64,000 nucleotides of DNA from Algoriphagus resistens (GCF_001442615.1 NZ_LMXN01000010.1:124001-188000); one strand, 5' to 3'; positions 25,625 to 35,321 are shown, counted from the first letter of the stretch. The notes: generated by a model not told the origin, from the sequence alone. Made by a program: numbers and translations.

Positions 25625-28141
25625 ATGAGAAATACCTTACCCAAATTACTGAGGAGACTTACATTGGTAGTGGGCGTTTTTGGTGTTATGTGCTATTCTA
25701 CGGATACTTTTGCCCAGAAAAAGAAGAAAAAGGATTCCAAGAAAGAAACAACTGCACCCGCTAAGCCAAAAGGTAATGATTCAGATCCAAAACCTTACAA
25801 AGAGGTAATCACCTCGAAAGCAAAATCAAAAGATGGTCTATTCAAAGTTCATCAGATTGAAGGAAAGTATTACTACGAAATCCCCGACTCCCTGCTAGGC
25901 AGGGACATGCTGATGGTCACTACTATTGCCAAAACTGCCGATGGTCTGGGCTATGGCGGAGAGCGTACCAACACGCAGATGCTACGCTGGGAAAAGAACA
26001 ACAATGATATTCTCCTAAAAGTTATTTCTGTGAACAACTATGCGGCAGATTCTTTACCTATCGCCTTGGCAGTGAAAAATTCGAATTTAGAGCCGCTGCT
26101 TCAGAAGTTTGCCATCAAATCCCTGGCTACGGATTCCACAGGGACCGTAATCGAGGCAACAGACTTGTGGGCGAAGGATGTACAGGCTTTAGGTCTTCCT
26201 AAAGGACGACGTACACAATACAAGGTAACCCGTCTGGACACGGAAAGATCTTATATTGAACATATCCACACTTACCCGATTAATATTGAGGCCAGGTATG
26301 TAATGACTTACATTGCCAGCGAACCTCCTTCGAATAGCTCAACTGGATCTATCACGCTTGAGATGAACTCTTCCATGTTGCTTTTGCCAAAGGAGCCGAT
26401 GAAACAGCGGTTGAGTGATCAGCGGGTAGGTTGGTTCAGCAGATCGATCGTCGATTATGGATCTGATGCCCAGAAAGCACAGCGCCGGACTTTCCTTGAC
26501 AGATGGAGACTGGAAGTGAAGGATGAGGACATGGCAAAATTCAAGGCAGGTGAATTAGTTGAGCCGAAGAAACAAATTGTCTTTTACATCGACCCTGCAA
26601 CCCCCAAGCAATGGATTCCTTACCTGATTGCCGGTGTAGAAGATTGGCAGGTTGCATTTGAAGATGCGGGTTTTAAAAATGCCATTGTTGCCAAACTTGC
26701 ACCTACTAAAGAGGAAGATCCCGATTGGAGTCCGGAAGATGCCAGATATTCTGTAATCAGGTATTTTGCTTCCGATATTCAGAATGCTTATGGGCCTCAC
26801 GTATCCGATCCCCGATCAGGAGAGATCCTGGAATCTGATATCGGGTGGTACCACAATGTGATGAACTTACTGAGAAATTGGTTTTTTATCCAAACAGCAG
26901 CGATCAATCCTGATGCCCAGCGTGTACAGTTCAAAGATGAAGTGATGGGCAGACTGGTTCAATTTGTCTCATCTCATGAGGTAGGACACACACTTGGACT
27001 TCCACATAATTTTGCCTCTTCGCATGCTTATCCTGTGGAGAAGCTGAGGGATGCCGCATTCACCAAAGCCATGGGAACCGCTCCTTCCATCATGGATTAT
27101 GCCCGATTCAACTACATCGCCCAGCCTGGTGATGAAGGAGTAAGCTTGATGCCAAATGTAGGTCCCTATGACAAGTATGCTGTCGCCTGGGGATACAGAC
27201 CAATTCCTGATGCTGCCACTCCAGAGGATGAATTAGCGATCTTGGATCAATGGATCCTGGAAAAGCAGGGTGATCCGGTTTACAGATATGGCCGACAAGG
27301 AAATAGCTATGATCCTACTGCACAAAGTGAGGATTTGGGTGACAACTCGATGAAAGCTTCTGAGTATGGCATTGCCAACTTGAAACGTATCATGCCAAAC
27401 CTGATGGAATGGACAGCTGAACCAGAGAAGCCATACAAAGATTTCGATGATTTGGAAGAAATGTATGGTCAGGTGATCACACAATTCAACAGGTATATGG
27501 GGCATGTGAAAACCAATGTCGGTGGTGTGGCTGAAGTTTACAGAGCTGTTGGACAGGATTTACCAGTTTATACACATACAGCAAAAGAAACTCAGAAGTC
27601 AGCTGTAGCATTCTTAAACAAAGAGTTATTCACCACACCGGAATGGATGATGCAGGATGACATCTTCGCCAGAACGGAAGATTTCGGGGCTTTGGAAAGA
27701 ATTCGCGGAGTCCAGGTGAACACCTTAAACTCGGTTCTTGATCTGGGAAGACTTGGCCGTGTGATAGAAAATGAAGCCCTTAATGGGGATGAAGCTTATA
27801 AAATCACTGAGCTATTCGATGACCTGAGAAAAGGCATCTGGTCTGAGTTGCCAGCTGGCAAAACAATAGACGTGCATAGAAGAGCTTTGCAAAGAGCCTA
27901 TATCGAGCGAATGGAATACCTGATGACTAGCGATGGGCCAGACATTCCTGCAGCATTCAGAAGATACGTTGGGACACAAATCAACGCTTCCCAGTCGGAC
28001 ATCAGACCAATGGCACGGGGTGAATTGAAAATCCTGCAAAGGGACATCAGATCTGCGATAGCCAGAACTTCAGACAGAATGTCTAAGCTTCATTTAGAAG
28101 ATGCATTGGAAAGAGTAAATGCTATACTTGATCCCAAATAA
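25625..28141 (+). CDS. Secreted zinc-dependent metalloprotease (DUF5117/DUF5118 type)
   Basis: The 838-residue protein has a signal peptide (about 1-31, ending TFAQ) followed by a Lys-rich stretch and a large catalytic region. The zinc motif is complete: SSHEVGHTLGLPHNFAS near residues 450-462, matching HExxHxxGxxH, with a downstream PSIMDYARFNY Met-turn. The DUF5117 and DUF5118 domains that flank the catalytic part in this family are consistent with the size. It is probably exported to the periplasm or surface to degrade proteins. It forms a single-gene unit with its own terminator. Confidence 0.92.
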   Translation: MRNTLPKLLRRLTLVVGVFGVMCYSTDTFAQKKKKKDSKKETTAPAKPKGNDSDPKPYKEVITSKAKSKDGLFKVHQIEGKYYYEIPDSLLGRDMLMVTTIAKTADGLGYGGERTNTQMLRWEKNNNDILLKVISVNNYAADSLPIALAVKNSNLEPLLQKFAIKSLATDSTGTVIEATDLWAKDVQALGLPKGRRTQYKVTRLDTERSYIEHIHTYPINIEARYVMTYIASEPPSNSSTGSITLEMNSSMLLLPKEPMKQRLSDQRVGWFSRSIVDYGSDAQKAQRRTFLDRWRLEVKDEDMAKFKAGELVEPKKQIVFYIDPATPKQWIPYLIAGVEDWQVAFEDAGFKNAIVAKLAPTKEEDPDWSPEDARYSVIRYFASDIQNAYGPHVSDPRSGEILESDIGWYHNVMNLLRNWFFIQTAAINPDAQRVQFKDEVMGRLVQFVSSHEVGHTLGLPHNFASSHAYPVEKLRDAAFTKAMGTAPSIMDYARFNYIAQPGDEGVSLMPNVGPYDKYAVAWGYRPIPDAATPEDELAILDQWILEKQGDPVYRYGRQGNSYDPTAQSEDLGDNSMKASEYGIANLKRIMPNLMEWTAEPEKPYKDFDDLEEMYGQVITQFNRYMGHVKTNVGGVAEVYRAVGQDLPVYTHTAKETQKSAVAFLNKELFTTPEWMMQDDIFARTEDFGALERIRGVQVNTLNSVLDLGRLGRVIENEALNGDEAYKITELFDDLRKGIWSELPAGKTIDVHRRALQRAYIERMEYLMTSDGPDIPAAFRRYVGTQINASQSDIRPMARGELKILQRDIRSAIARTSDRMSKLHLEDALERVNAILDPK

Positions 28142-28165
28142 GCAGAAGAGTAATTGAATAAGTTA

Positions 28166-28199
28166 AACGGGTACCGGATCGGTGCCCGTTTTTTTTTCT
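28166..28199 (+). terminator. Terminator of the metalloprotease gene
   Basis: AACGGGTACC (28166-28175) pairs with GGTGCCCGTT (28181-28190, one G-T pair), followed by a long T run. Confidence 0.88.
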
Positions 28200-28286
28200 T
28201 AAAGTCCTAAATGGTTCCTGCAGATTATTGTTGAAAAGGACTCAGATCCCAGCATATTCAGTGTAAAAGAAGTTCATCTTTTATTT

Positions 28287-28379
28287 CATATGATTATAAT
28301 TTGTCTTTTAAGGGCCATATGGAATCTCGCATGCATTATAATCATCCCAGTGTGTGACGTTCTCGTCATGCTCGATTTC
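28287..28379 (-). repeat. Dispersed intergenic repeat, type A, copy 3
   Basis: Minus-strand reading gives GAAATCGAGCATGACG-AGAA-CGTCACACACTGGGATGATTATAATGCATGCGAGATTCCATATGGCC, then TTAAAAGACAAATTATAATCATATG. The ATG at its right end is followed by AAATAA, so no gene starts here. The hairpin stem TGACG/CGTCA pairs perfectly. Confidence 0.85.
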
Positions 28380-28629
28380 TGTTTGTGAATAACTTAATTC
28401 ATGGCTGCTTTTTCCAAAATCTCCCGCAGCAGCACAACGATTTCTAGTTGAAATTTTTTATCATGGAGAAACCGGAGATTTATTCGCTGCTAAATCATTG
28501 AAAAATTTGGCTACACTACTTGCTATCCCAAATGGAAAAAATAGGTTGAAATTGATAAAAAGGAATTTATATGAGATAAACCTAATGAAAAACCGTTGCG
28601 CCATTGCGTCTTTGTCGGATATTAACCAC
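28380..28629. other. Intergenic region upstream of the Fur gene
   Basis: A plus-strand frame of 85 stop-free codons (28393-28650) lacks a usable start codon and matches nothing I recognise. Near 28590 a stretch resembling GCGCCATTGCGTCTTTG recalls intergenic repeats I associate with some Bacteroidota; this is from memory only. Confidence 0.35.
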
Positions 28630-28655
28630 TTGAAATCAATTTTTGATTAATTTTG
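28630..28655 (+). promoter_or_regulatory. Possible Bacteroidota-type promoter of the Fur gene
   Basis: TAATTTTG at 28648-28655 matches the Bacteroidota -7 consensus TAnnTTTG exactly, and a TTG lies at 28630-28632. The 15-base spacing is shorter than usual (about 17-23), so this is tentative. If used, the transcript would start only a few bases before the start codon. Confidence 0.4.
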
Positions 28656-28665
28656 TTTGAAACAT

Positions 28666-29076
28666 ATGAATATGTCATCTCCTCTTTCTATACTCCAAAG
28701 CCATAAGCTGCGCATTACTGACTGTCGTCAAGAGATTATCCGTGAGTTTCTGGATAAACAGGTAGCATTGGCCCATTCTGACCTTGAAGAATCCCTGGAC
28801 AGCCAGTTTGATCGGGTGACGATCTATCGTACCCTAAAGACTTTTGTCGATAAAGATGTAGTGCATAAAGTTCTCGATGATAGCGGCGCTACCAAATATG
28901 CACTTTGCTCGCATGAGGAGGAGAAGCACAACCACGAACATGTGCACTTCAAATGTGAAATCTGTGGAGAAACTACTTGCCTGGAATCTACTACTCTCCC
29001 AAGTATTAAGCTTCCGAAAGGCTTTAAAAAGAAAGAAATGAGTTTATTGGTGCAGGGAATCTGCAACAAACACTAG
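28666..29076 (+). CDS. Fur family transcriptional repressor
   Basis: The protein (about 136 residues) has the Fur winged helix (LRITDCRQEIIREFLDKQVALAHSDLEESL; FDRVTIYRTLKTFVDKDVVHKV) and a C-terminal metal-sensing domain. That domain has the His-rich stretch HEEEKHNHEHVHFKCEICGETT, including a CxxC pair. Fur proteins use a divalent metal to repress target genes, usually iron or zinc uptake. The metal here cannot be told. No uptake gene is adjacent. An ATG at 28666 is chosen over an upstream TTG; ATG 28672 is also possible. Its stop overlaps a convergent small membrane-protein gene by 4 bases (CTAG). Confidence 0.92.
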   Translation: MNMSSPLSILQSHKLRITDCRQEIIREFLDKQVALAHSDLEESLDSQFDRVTIYRTLKTFVDKDVVHKVLDDSGATKYALCSHEEEKHNHEHVHFKCEICGETTCLESTTLPSIKLPKGFKKKEMSLLVQGICNKH

Positions 29077-29300
29077 GCTTCCATCGGTTCGGGAATTCTT
29101 GATTTGGGGGAATCACTGGGCCATTCCACGCCAGGAGGCAGATCTATTTTTGGCGGAGTGAAATCCTCAACTCCTCCATCTCCCTCATCTTCACTGTTAT
29201 CACCATTCTTCAAGGAATTTTTGGTCATGGTAGCCATGACGTATATCAGAATGACATATGCCAAACCACAAAGAATCAAATCGATTACAAGACTGCTCAT
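29073..29300 (-). CDS. Small membrane protein with acidic/proline-rich tail
   Basis: The 75-residue protein has one N-terminal hydrophobic span (SLVIDLILCGLAYVILIYVMA, about 3-23). A basic stretch follows, then an acidic, Pro-rich cytoplasmic or periplasmic tail (EDFTPPKIDLPPGVEWPSDSP). It has no recognised domain. Its 3' end overlaps the Fur stop codon by 4 bases in convergent orientation. The clean topology and full-length frame argue for a real gene. Confidence 0.75.
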   Translation of the reverse strand: MSSLVIDLILCGLAYVILIYVMATMTKNSLKNGDNSEDEGDGGVEDFTPPKIDLPPGVEWPSDSPKSRIPEPMEA

Positions 29301-29450
29301 CGTTAAAAGTTTGAGATAAGATAATTGAATACAAGATTTAAATCAATGGTAATGCCGATTTGTTTTCCAAGAAAGAAGTTTTTTATGATTTAATCCGGCT
29401 TGCTAATTCCCTAGGATAGGTGGATATTTGCGCTCTGAAATAGACAAGTG

Positions 29451-29924
29451 ATGATAGTAAAAACAAAAAAATATCAACTCCCAACCGGCACTTATATCAA
29501 AATGGCTTTGGTCAATGTTTTGAAAAAGCAGTGGTGGGTAATCCCGATCGCCCTGGTGATCATGTGCGGTTATTTCTGGATTCCCTCGATTTGGTGGATA
29601 ATTGGTGCTTTGATAGCATATGGCCTTTATGTGCTGTTCTGGGCGATTCAGTTCACAGGAGTAACTCAGATGGAGCAAAACAAAGTGATATTTGACAAGA
29701 TGGCTTATGAAATCGACAGCCGTCAGATATTGATGAAAATCAACACCAAGCAAGGAATGCCCGTGCAGTGGAATATGATCAAAAATGCCGAGATAAGAAA
29801 AGACGCTTATGTACTATACATGTCCAAAGCGCAGTTTATCCACCTTCCTTTCCGGATCTTCAACTCTGACAATGAGCGGAAATTTATGGAAACAATCTTA
29901 AAGCGTAAGGAGCTGATCAAATAA
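29451..29924 (+). CDS. YcxB-like membrane protein
   Basis: The protein (about 157 residues) has two membrane spans (about 25-45 and 48-68, IPIALVIMCGYFWI, IWWIIGALIAYGLYVLFWAI). A soluble C-terminal part follows that resembles the YcxB domain, with EIDSRQILMKINTKQGMPVQWN and YLYMSKAQFIHLPFRIF. YcxB domains are found in small inner-membrane proteins of unknown role. A GTG directly before the chosen ATG would add one residue. It is a single-gene unit followed by a hairpin terminator. Confidence 0.75.
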   Translation: MIVKTKKYQLPTGTYIKMALVNVLKKQWWVIPIALVIMCGYFWIPSIWWIIGALIAYGLYVLFWAIQFTGVTQMEQNKVIFDKMAYEIDSRQILMKINTKQGMPVQWNMIKNAEIRKDAYVLYMSKAQFIHLPFRIFNSDNERKFMETILKRKELIK

Positions 29925-29944
29925 GTACCGCCCCAATACACAGC

Positions 29945-29973
29945 AAAAGCCTCCCACATTGGGGAGGTTTTTT
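29945..29973 (+). terminator. Terminator of the YcxB-like gene
   Basis: AAAAGCCTCCC pairs with GGGAGGTTTTTT (centred at 29959, one G-T pair in the stem), giving a T-rich end on the plus strand. Confidence 0.8.
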
Positions 29974-29983
29974 GCATTAGTAA

Positions 29984-30409
29984 CTAATAGGTGTAAAGGA
30001 TCCCGTGATCGGAATTGGTGATATTAAGCCATACTTTATCTCCAACTACTTTCAACTCCGAAATGCCGAAAACCACTTCTTTGGTAAAATAGGCTTGACA
30101 ATCTCCTGCATTTTTAAGTGATAAAATCAAATTTCTTTGGGGAGGATTTGAATACATTAGGGACCCGGAATCTATCAGACTTACTTCCCAGCTATTTTCA
30201 TCGCAGCCACTTGCACCAAAATTGATTGTCAGAAAATCACCTTTTATGTGCAGGGAATTAATCACCAATTTGTCAGTGGAAGCTGAATTATAGATATCCA
30301 TATCTATCAATACATTTGAATCAGCCAATGGAAGAATATCGTCTTCTGCACAGGACAAGAGCTGGAAGCTGGCAAGCAACATCACCAGTTGCAGTAGGCT
30401 CTTTTTCAT
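29984..30409 (-). CDS. Lipoprotein of unknown function
   Basis: The 141-residue protein has a lipoprotein signal (lipobox LLSC, Cys20) and a small beta-rich mature domain with three further Cys residues. These include SGCDENSWEV and NAGDCQAYF, which may form disulphides. No family was recognised. It is on the same strand as the tricorn-like protease upstream, with a 118-base gap, but I see no evidence that they share a transcript. Confidence 0.8.
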   Translation of the reverse strand: MKKSLLQLVMLLASFQLLSCAEDDILPLADSNVLIDMDIYNSASTDKLVINSLHIKGDFLTINFGASGCDENSWEVSLIDSGSLMYSNPPQRNLILSLKNAGDCQAYFTKEVVFGISELKVVGDKVWLNITNSDHGILYTY

Positions 30410-30527
30410 AGTTCCAGTTTTTTCTTCTAGACGAAGCCAAAGTAATTGGCGCTACAAGATCTCACTATTACGTATTAGCCTTTTGATGTGCAGCCACGTG
30501 AGATTGTACCCAATACAGTCCATTATC

Positions 30528-33500
30528 TCAGTCTATCTGCCCCATAATCATCTCTATCGCCTTATCCAGCTGTTTTTGGTTCCCTTCCAGCCTATCCACG
30601 AATCCTTCATCTACTCGAATGTCAGGCTGCACCCCGTCTTTCTCTAAATTCCTTCCATCCAGCGTATAACAACCCCAAGCAGGAAGTCTATAAAATGAGC
30701 CATCCACCAAACCTTGGCCGGAGGTGAATATAATCCAACGGTAAGTCTCTGTACCGATAATAGTCCCCAAACCCAACTCCTTAAACCCTGCTGCTGTCAT
30801 CTCTGCATCAGAGAGAGATTGTTCATTGATCAGCAGGACAATTGGTTTGTCGGAAGGGGAAAAATTAGGCTGGTTTGTCAGTGCCCCATCCCGGTACTTC
30901 CATTGCAGATAACTCTTCTGGCTTAGGAACTGCAGGACTTTATCATGGACATTTCCTCCGGTATTGTAGCGTAGATCGAGGATTAATCCTTCCCGGTTCC
31001 CTTTCGCAGACACCATCTTCTCCATAAAATGCTCCAGCTCCCCACCACCCATATTTTTCATGTGCACGTAGGAGATTTTGTTACCGGATTTCTCGTCCAC
31101 ATAGGCTTCATTGGTATCCATCCATTCGTCATAAAGCCAGGTTTTCATTTGTCCGGTAGATGCCGGATGGACTTTAAGCTTCACTTCTTTGCCTTTCCTG
31201 TCGAAAGTCAATATCAATTCCTCTGCCATGGCTGGACCTGCAAAGTATTGTTCACGATTGTTGCTTGTATCTATTTTTACGCCGTTCACTGCCACCAGTC
31301 GATCCCCGGGCATCACAGCAATTGGCTCAAGATCAGCAGGACTATGTTTCAAAATACGATTGACAGTATATGGTTTCTCCTCGTCAAAGACAATTCCCGC
31401 ATTCATCGACCGGGTACCGAAATAGCCATTTTCCTCTTCGCCATAAGAATTAAATCCGAAGTGAGAGGTATTCAACTCACCAAGCATGTCATTAAAAATG
31501 GTGCGGAGATTCTCACGGCTGGTTACATAGGGCAAAAACCTGGCATATCTGTCACGCAGTTCTGGCCAGTTTTCCCCATGAAAATCCCCGTCGTAAAAAT
31601 TTTGCTCCATGCCGGCCCAAGCCTCATAATACATTTGCTCAAATTCATCCCGCAAATTCTTTTCAAAGGACTGAGACAGTTTAATCTCTTCCATTTTATT
31701 CCCTTCAGGATCAAGCGTATGCACTTTCCCTGCTGCCAACAGATACAACTTCTCCTTTGATTGGGTCAGGTCAAAGCCTCCAATCCTTTCATCACTTACT
31801 TTTTCTGTTTTTGTTTTCTCAAAATCTTCCAATGTAGTTTTCCACAATTTCTGACTCCCTTCATCATGGTTGGAAGTATAAAATACCCAGGTTTTACTGT
31901 CCTTTTGAAGTACGATGGGATTTGATTGCTGGCCAAATGAAGGTCCTATCAATTCCAATCTCTCCATTAAATCATCTGGAGAAATCTTAACTCTCGGTGA
32001 TGGTTCATCATTTTTTTTCTCCTTGTCATCCTTTTCCTCTTTATCTTCTTTTGGCTCTTCTTTGAAAAGCTCCGCGACTTTATCTGATTCAAATAGCTCC
32101 GCAAACTTGTCCAGTTTCATCCTGTAAATATGTGCGTCAGTAGTACCATAAGGATAGCTGGCATGAGTTCGGTCTGTGGAAAAGTATATATACTTGCCAT
32201 CCGGAGACCAATAGGGGGAAGTCTCGGTCACGAAAGTCTCGGTCAGGTTAATTAGCTTCTTTGTCGCTCTATGATAGAGGATCACTTCCCGCTCGAAATT
32301 TCGGATTGGGCTGAAAACAACATATTCATCATCTGGTGATAAATAGGCATTTGGAGTATATAATCCCCAAAGCTCATCTTCCACCAATGTCTTACTTTCT
32401 AAGGTCGTTAGATCAATCTCCCTCACCTGATTCCTCCCTCCTATATAAATTCCAATCGTCCGGTCCTTATTTACCGTCAATTGGCGGTTTTTGAATTTAT
32501 CGTCAGTCAGCTGCTTCTCAACTCCCGGGTTTTGGGCAGAGATCGTAAACCAATTGTGATAGCCTTTGACTGTACGGGAATAAAGAAGTGTTTTATTGTC
32601 TGCAAGCCACTTCACTTCCTCCACAGCTTCTTTTGTATCAGTAGGGATTTGCTGCACAAACTTACCTTTCACGTCAGAAATAAAAAGAACTCCACGAGAA
32701 ACGAAAGCCATCTTTTTACCATCCACAGAGACATCAAAATTTGAAATATTTCCTGCTACCTCCCTTGAAAGCCCCTTTTGAAGCGTTTGATTTTGATAGA
32801 TGGAAATATCAGGTTGCGTAGTATTTCCAGTAGCCACATCATAGAGGTAGACTTGGTAGTCTTTTCGAAAGACAATCTTTTCCCCATTGGCACTTACTTT
32901 CGGCCACATGATAGAAGTCGGGAAGTCTGTCAGCTTCGTTTTGGCACCATCCTTAAATGTGTATAAGTTGTATTCTCCATTGCCCTCATCGGACTTGAAA
33001 AACACATTTCCTTCTTGGTCAATGGTCACACCAAAGTCCTTTCCTTCATAATCTGTGTATTGGGAGAACTTCTTTGTCGATGGATTGTATGACTTGATAT
33101 CTGGGTTATACTCGCCCTTATAGCGTTTTCGGTGTGCAAAATTCTTACTTTCCCAAGTTTCGTTGAAATAAATCTCTCCGGTTTTGGGTTGAACAGCCAC
33201 TCCATGAACAGTATTGAAATAATGTGGAAAAAGCCGCTTTGGTGTAGAACCATTTAGATCAATCTCATAAGTGGAAAAGTTATTGTAGCGATTGGAAGTA
33301 AAATAAATCCGGTCACTCTCCCAACTCCATGATTCCACTTCGTCGGCTCCCTCATGGAAGGTCAACTGTCGAATTTCACCCCCGGCCAGCGGCATTAGAA
33401 AAACATCCTTGTTTCCGTATTGCTCTGCTGTGAATGCAATCCATTTTCCGTCAGGAGATACGGCTGGCTTACTCTCTATCCCTTCCATGGCAGTCAGTCG

Positions 33501-33674
33501 CAGCGATTCACCTCCTTCAACAGGAACTTTCCAAAGATCTCCCTCAACGCTGAAAACTATCACCTTGGCATCAGGGGTGAGTGTAGGATCGAGTACAAAA
33601 AATGGGGCTGAAGATTGGGCAAATCCCAGATTGGCTCCACAAAAAAATGTGAAAGCAGTTATAAATTTTCTCAT
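30528..33674 (-). CDS. Tricorn-like S41 family serine peptidase
   Basis: The 1048-residue periplasmic protein has a signal peptide (about 1-22, ending GFAQ) and two beta-propeller-like halves (PD40 repeats such as SPDGKWIAFTAEQYGNKDVF). A PDZ-type domain (about 820-880, PIAVMPGDRLVAVNGVKI) and a C-terminal S41 protease core follow. Its nucleophile serine lies near residue 951 in NEQSLSDAEMTAAGF. Tricorn-like peptidases degrade oligopeptides. The ATG at 33827 would add 51 residues without signal character, so ATG 33674 is chosen. A long Glu/Lys-rich insertion (KEEPKEDKEEKDDKEKKNDE) sits between the propeller parts. Confidence 0.92.
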   Translation of the reverse strand: MRKFITAFTFFCGANLGFAQSSAPFFVLDPTLTPDAKVIVFSVEGDLWKVPVEGGESLRLTAMEGIESKPAVSPDGKWIAFTAEQYGNKDVFLMPLAGGEIRQLTFHEGADEVESWSWESDRIYFTSNRYNNFSTYEIDLNGSTPKRLFPHYFNTVHGVAVQPKTGEIYFNETWESKNFAHRKRYKGEYNPDIKSYNPSTKKFSQYTDYEGKDFGVTIDQEGNVFFKSDEGNGEYNLYTFKDGAKTKLTDFPTSIMWPKVSANGEKIVFRKDYQVYLYDVATGNTTQPDISIYQNQTLQKGLSREVAGNISNFDVSVDGKKMAFVSRGVLFISDVKGKFVQQIPTDTKEAVEEVKWLADNKTLLYSRTVKGYHNWFTISAQNPGVEKQLTDDKFKNRQLTVNKDRTIGIYIGGRNQVREIDLTTLESKTLVEDELWGLYTPNAYLSPDDEYVVFSPIRNFEREVILYHRATKKLINLTETFVTETSPYWSPDGKYIYFSTDRTHASYPYGTTDAHIYRMKLDKFAELFESDKVAELFKEEPKEDKEEKDDKEKKNDEPSPRVKISPDDLMERLELIGPSFGQQSNPIVLQKDSKTWVFYTSNHDEGSQKLWKTTLEDFEKTKTEKVSDERIGGFDLTQSKEKLYLLAAGKVHTLDPEGNKMEEIKLSQSFEKNLRDEFEQMYYEAWAGMEQNFYDGDFHGENWPELRDRYARFLPYVTSRENLRTIFNDMLGELNTSHFGFNSYGEEENGYFGTRSMNAGIVFDEEKPYTVNRILKHSPADLEPIAVMPGDRLVAVNGVKIDTSNNREQYFAGPAMAEELILTFDRKGKEVKLKVHPASTGQMKTWLYDEWMDTNEAYVDEKSGNKISYVHMKNMGGGELEHFMEKMVSAKGNREGLILDLRYNTGGNVHDKVLQFLSQKSYLQWKYRDGALTNQPNFSPSDKPIVLLINEQSLSDAEMTAAGFKELGLGTIIGTETYRWIIFTSGQGLVDGSFYRLPAWGCYTLDGRNLEKDGVQPDIRVDEGFVDRLEGNQKQLDKAIEMIMGQID

Positions 33675-33768
33675 ATATCGGGGTTTTATATGTTTGTAGA
33701 AGGAAATTAAGTTTATTCTCTGAATTAGGAAAGGGAAACAGTACGGGCAGTATTTCTTATTTTCGTAC

Positions 33769-34242
33769 ATGACTATCAAACTGATTGCTATAGGTAAGAC
33801 AGACAATAAAGCCATTGCTTCTCTCATTGAAGAGTACAGTAAGCGGCTGAATTTTTACATCAGGTTTGAATTTGAAATTATTCCGGATTTGAAGCACACT
33901 AAGTCACTTTCCGAAATCCTTCAAAAGGAAAAAGAAGGAGAGCTGATCTTAAAAAAACTAGTTCCCTCAGATGATTTGATTTTGCTTGACGAACGTGGCA
34001 AAAGCTACAGTTCCGTTGATTTTTCTGAGTTCCTTCAGAAGAAAATGAATGCAGGCCTGAAACAACTGATTTTTGTCATTGGCGGTCCGTATGGTTTTTC
34101 AGCTGATGTTTATAGCCGCGCAAACGGCAAACTCTCCATCTCCAAAATGACTTTTTCCCATCAGATGATCCGTCCCTTTTTTATCGAGCAATTATATCGT
34201 GGCTACACAATTCTGAGAAACGAACCCTATCATCATCAATAG
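33769..34242 (+). CDS. rlmH: 23S rRNA (pseudouridine1915-N3)-methyltransferase
   Basis: RlmH methylates pseudouridine 1915 in helix 69 of 23S rRNA. The 157-residue SPOUT-fold protein shows the family markers IKLIAIGKTDNKAI, LDERGKSYSSVDFSEFL, FVIGGPYGFSADVYSRANGKLSISKMTFSHQM and the C-terminal EQLYRGYTILRNEPYHHQ. The length is normal. It is divergent from the S41 peptidase gene with less than 100 bases between, so the promoters overlap. Confidence 0.97.
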   Translation: MTIKLIAIGKTDNKAIASLIEEYSKRLNFYIRFEFEIIPDLKHTKSLSEILQKEKEGELILKKLVPSDDLILLDERGKSYSSVDFSEFLQKKMNAGLKQLIFVIGGPYGFSADVYSRANGKLSISKMTFSHQMIRPFFIEQLYRGYTILRNEPYHHQ

Positions 34243-34499
34243 CTGGTTTACATTCACAGGGAACAGTCACAGTATCATTCAAAGCCACTCCTCATGGCCT
34301 GGACTACCCTGGTGAACCGTTAACTATTGATCACACATCAGATAGACTATTCCTGCCAAGAGAATAAATCTGATGCTGTAAACTAATCACGACTATTTCC
34401 CTAATGTTAAGTTTTTGTTCTCTATATGATTTAATGTTATCAAATTGTTAACTTTAGATAACATTGGTCGTACTATTAGTAACATTAGCTTCATGCAGG

Positions 34500-35321
34500 G
34501 TGAAAACTATCCTACTTACATATATCCTTACTTTTGCCCTTGGCTTTCTTGCCATGGCTCAGGATGCTGTAGAGATCATAGCGGAGTTGCGTTTTGAGAG
34601 TAATTCCGAAAGGGAACTGTGGGAGGCCGGTCAACAGGATCCCTACTTACTTTTTAGGGCCGTACAAGCTGAAAAATCCCTTTCTGACAAGAAATGGAGT
34701 AATTTAGTAGCAGAATTAGATCAGAAATTCGAGAAGAAAGGGGCACATATAAATGTACTGCGCCAAATCTTTGAAAAATCCCACCAGCAGTTATTCAAAA
34801 CTTACCAACAACATTCCACCTTCAATGCCATGCTGGATGAAGGTAAGTACGATTGTGTCAGTGCTTCAGCCGCCCTGGCCCTACTACTGGATCGCTATGA
34901 TTTTGATTACAAAGTGGTAGAAACAGATTATCATGTATTTATTGTAGTCAGTATTGAAGGCAAGGATATTATTTTGGAAAGCACACTTCCCATAGGAGGA
35001 ATGATCACAGCGCCGTCCGAGGTTGTCTCTTACCTGGAAGGTTATAACGTGGGTGATTCGGTGCAACTAAAGTCATTCAGTCAACGTCTAGGAGCGCCTA
35101 AAGTGGACTTATCAGACAATGCCATTTTTAGAAAAGTTAATCTTACCCAGTTGGCCGGATTACAATACTATAATGATGCTATTTCGCACTTCAATGAACA
35201 AAGCTTCGAAAAGGCTACTTCACAATTAACTAAAGCATTGAAGCTGTACAATTCTGAGCGTATAGAAGGGTTGAAGGCATTGGCAGAAGAGCAGGCAAGT
35301 TTACTGGCCATCTCAAACTAA
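34500..35321 (+). CDS. Secreted transglutaminase-like protein with a C-terminal TPR helix pair
   Basis: The 273-residue protein starts with a signal peptide (MKTILLTYILTFALGFLAMAQ when read from GTG 34500). Its core contains EGKYDCVSASAALALLLDR with a candidate catalytic Cys, and VVETDYHVFIVVSIEGKDIILEST with a candidate His. This is the spacing of transglutaminase-like/papain-fold domains. The end has a TPR-like helix pair (AISHFNEQSFEKATSQLTKALKLYNSE). The GTG start is favoured because it gives a classic signal peptide; an upstream TTG adds 12 residues. An ATG at 34493 is out of frame. The enzymatic activity is inferred from the motif only. Confidence 0.75.
   Translation: MKTILLTYILTFALGFLAMAQDAVEIIAELRFESNSERELWEAGQQDPYLLFRAVQAEKSLSDKKWSNLVAELDQKFEKKGAHINVLRQIFEKSHQQLFKTYQQHSTFNAMLDEGKYDCVSASAALALLLDRYDFDYKVVETDYHVFIVVSIEGKDIILESTLPIGGMITAPSEVVSYLEGYNVGDSVQLKSFSQRLGAPKVDLSDNAIFRKVNLTQLAGLQYYNDAISHFNEQSFEKATSQLTKALKLYNSERIEGLKALAEEQASLLAISN

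Noticed and set aside
33675..33827. Upstream start for the S41 peptidase
   Set aside because: It would put 51 residues before a textbook signal peptide (MRKFITAFTFFCGANLGFAQ).
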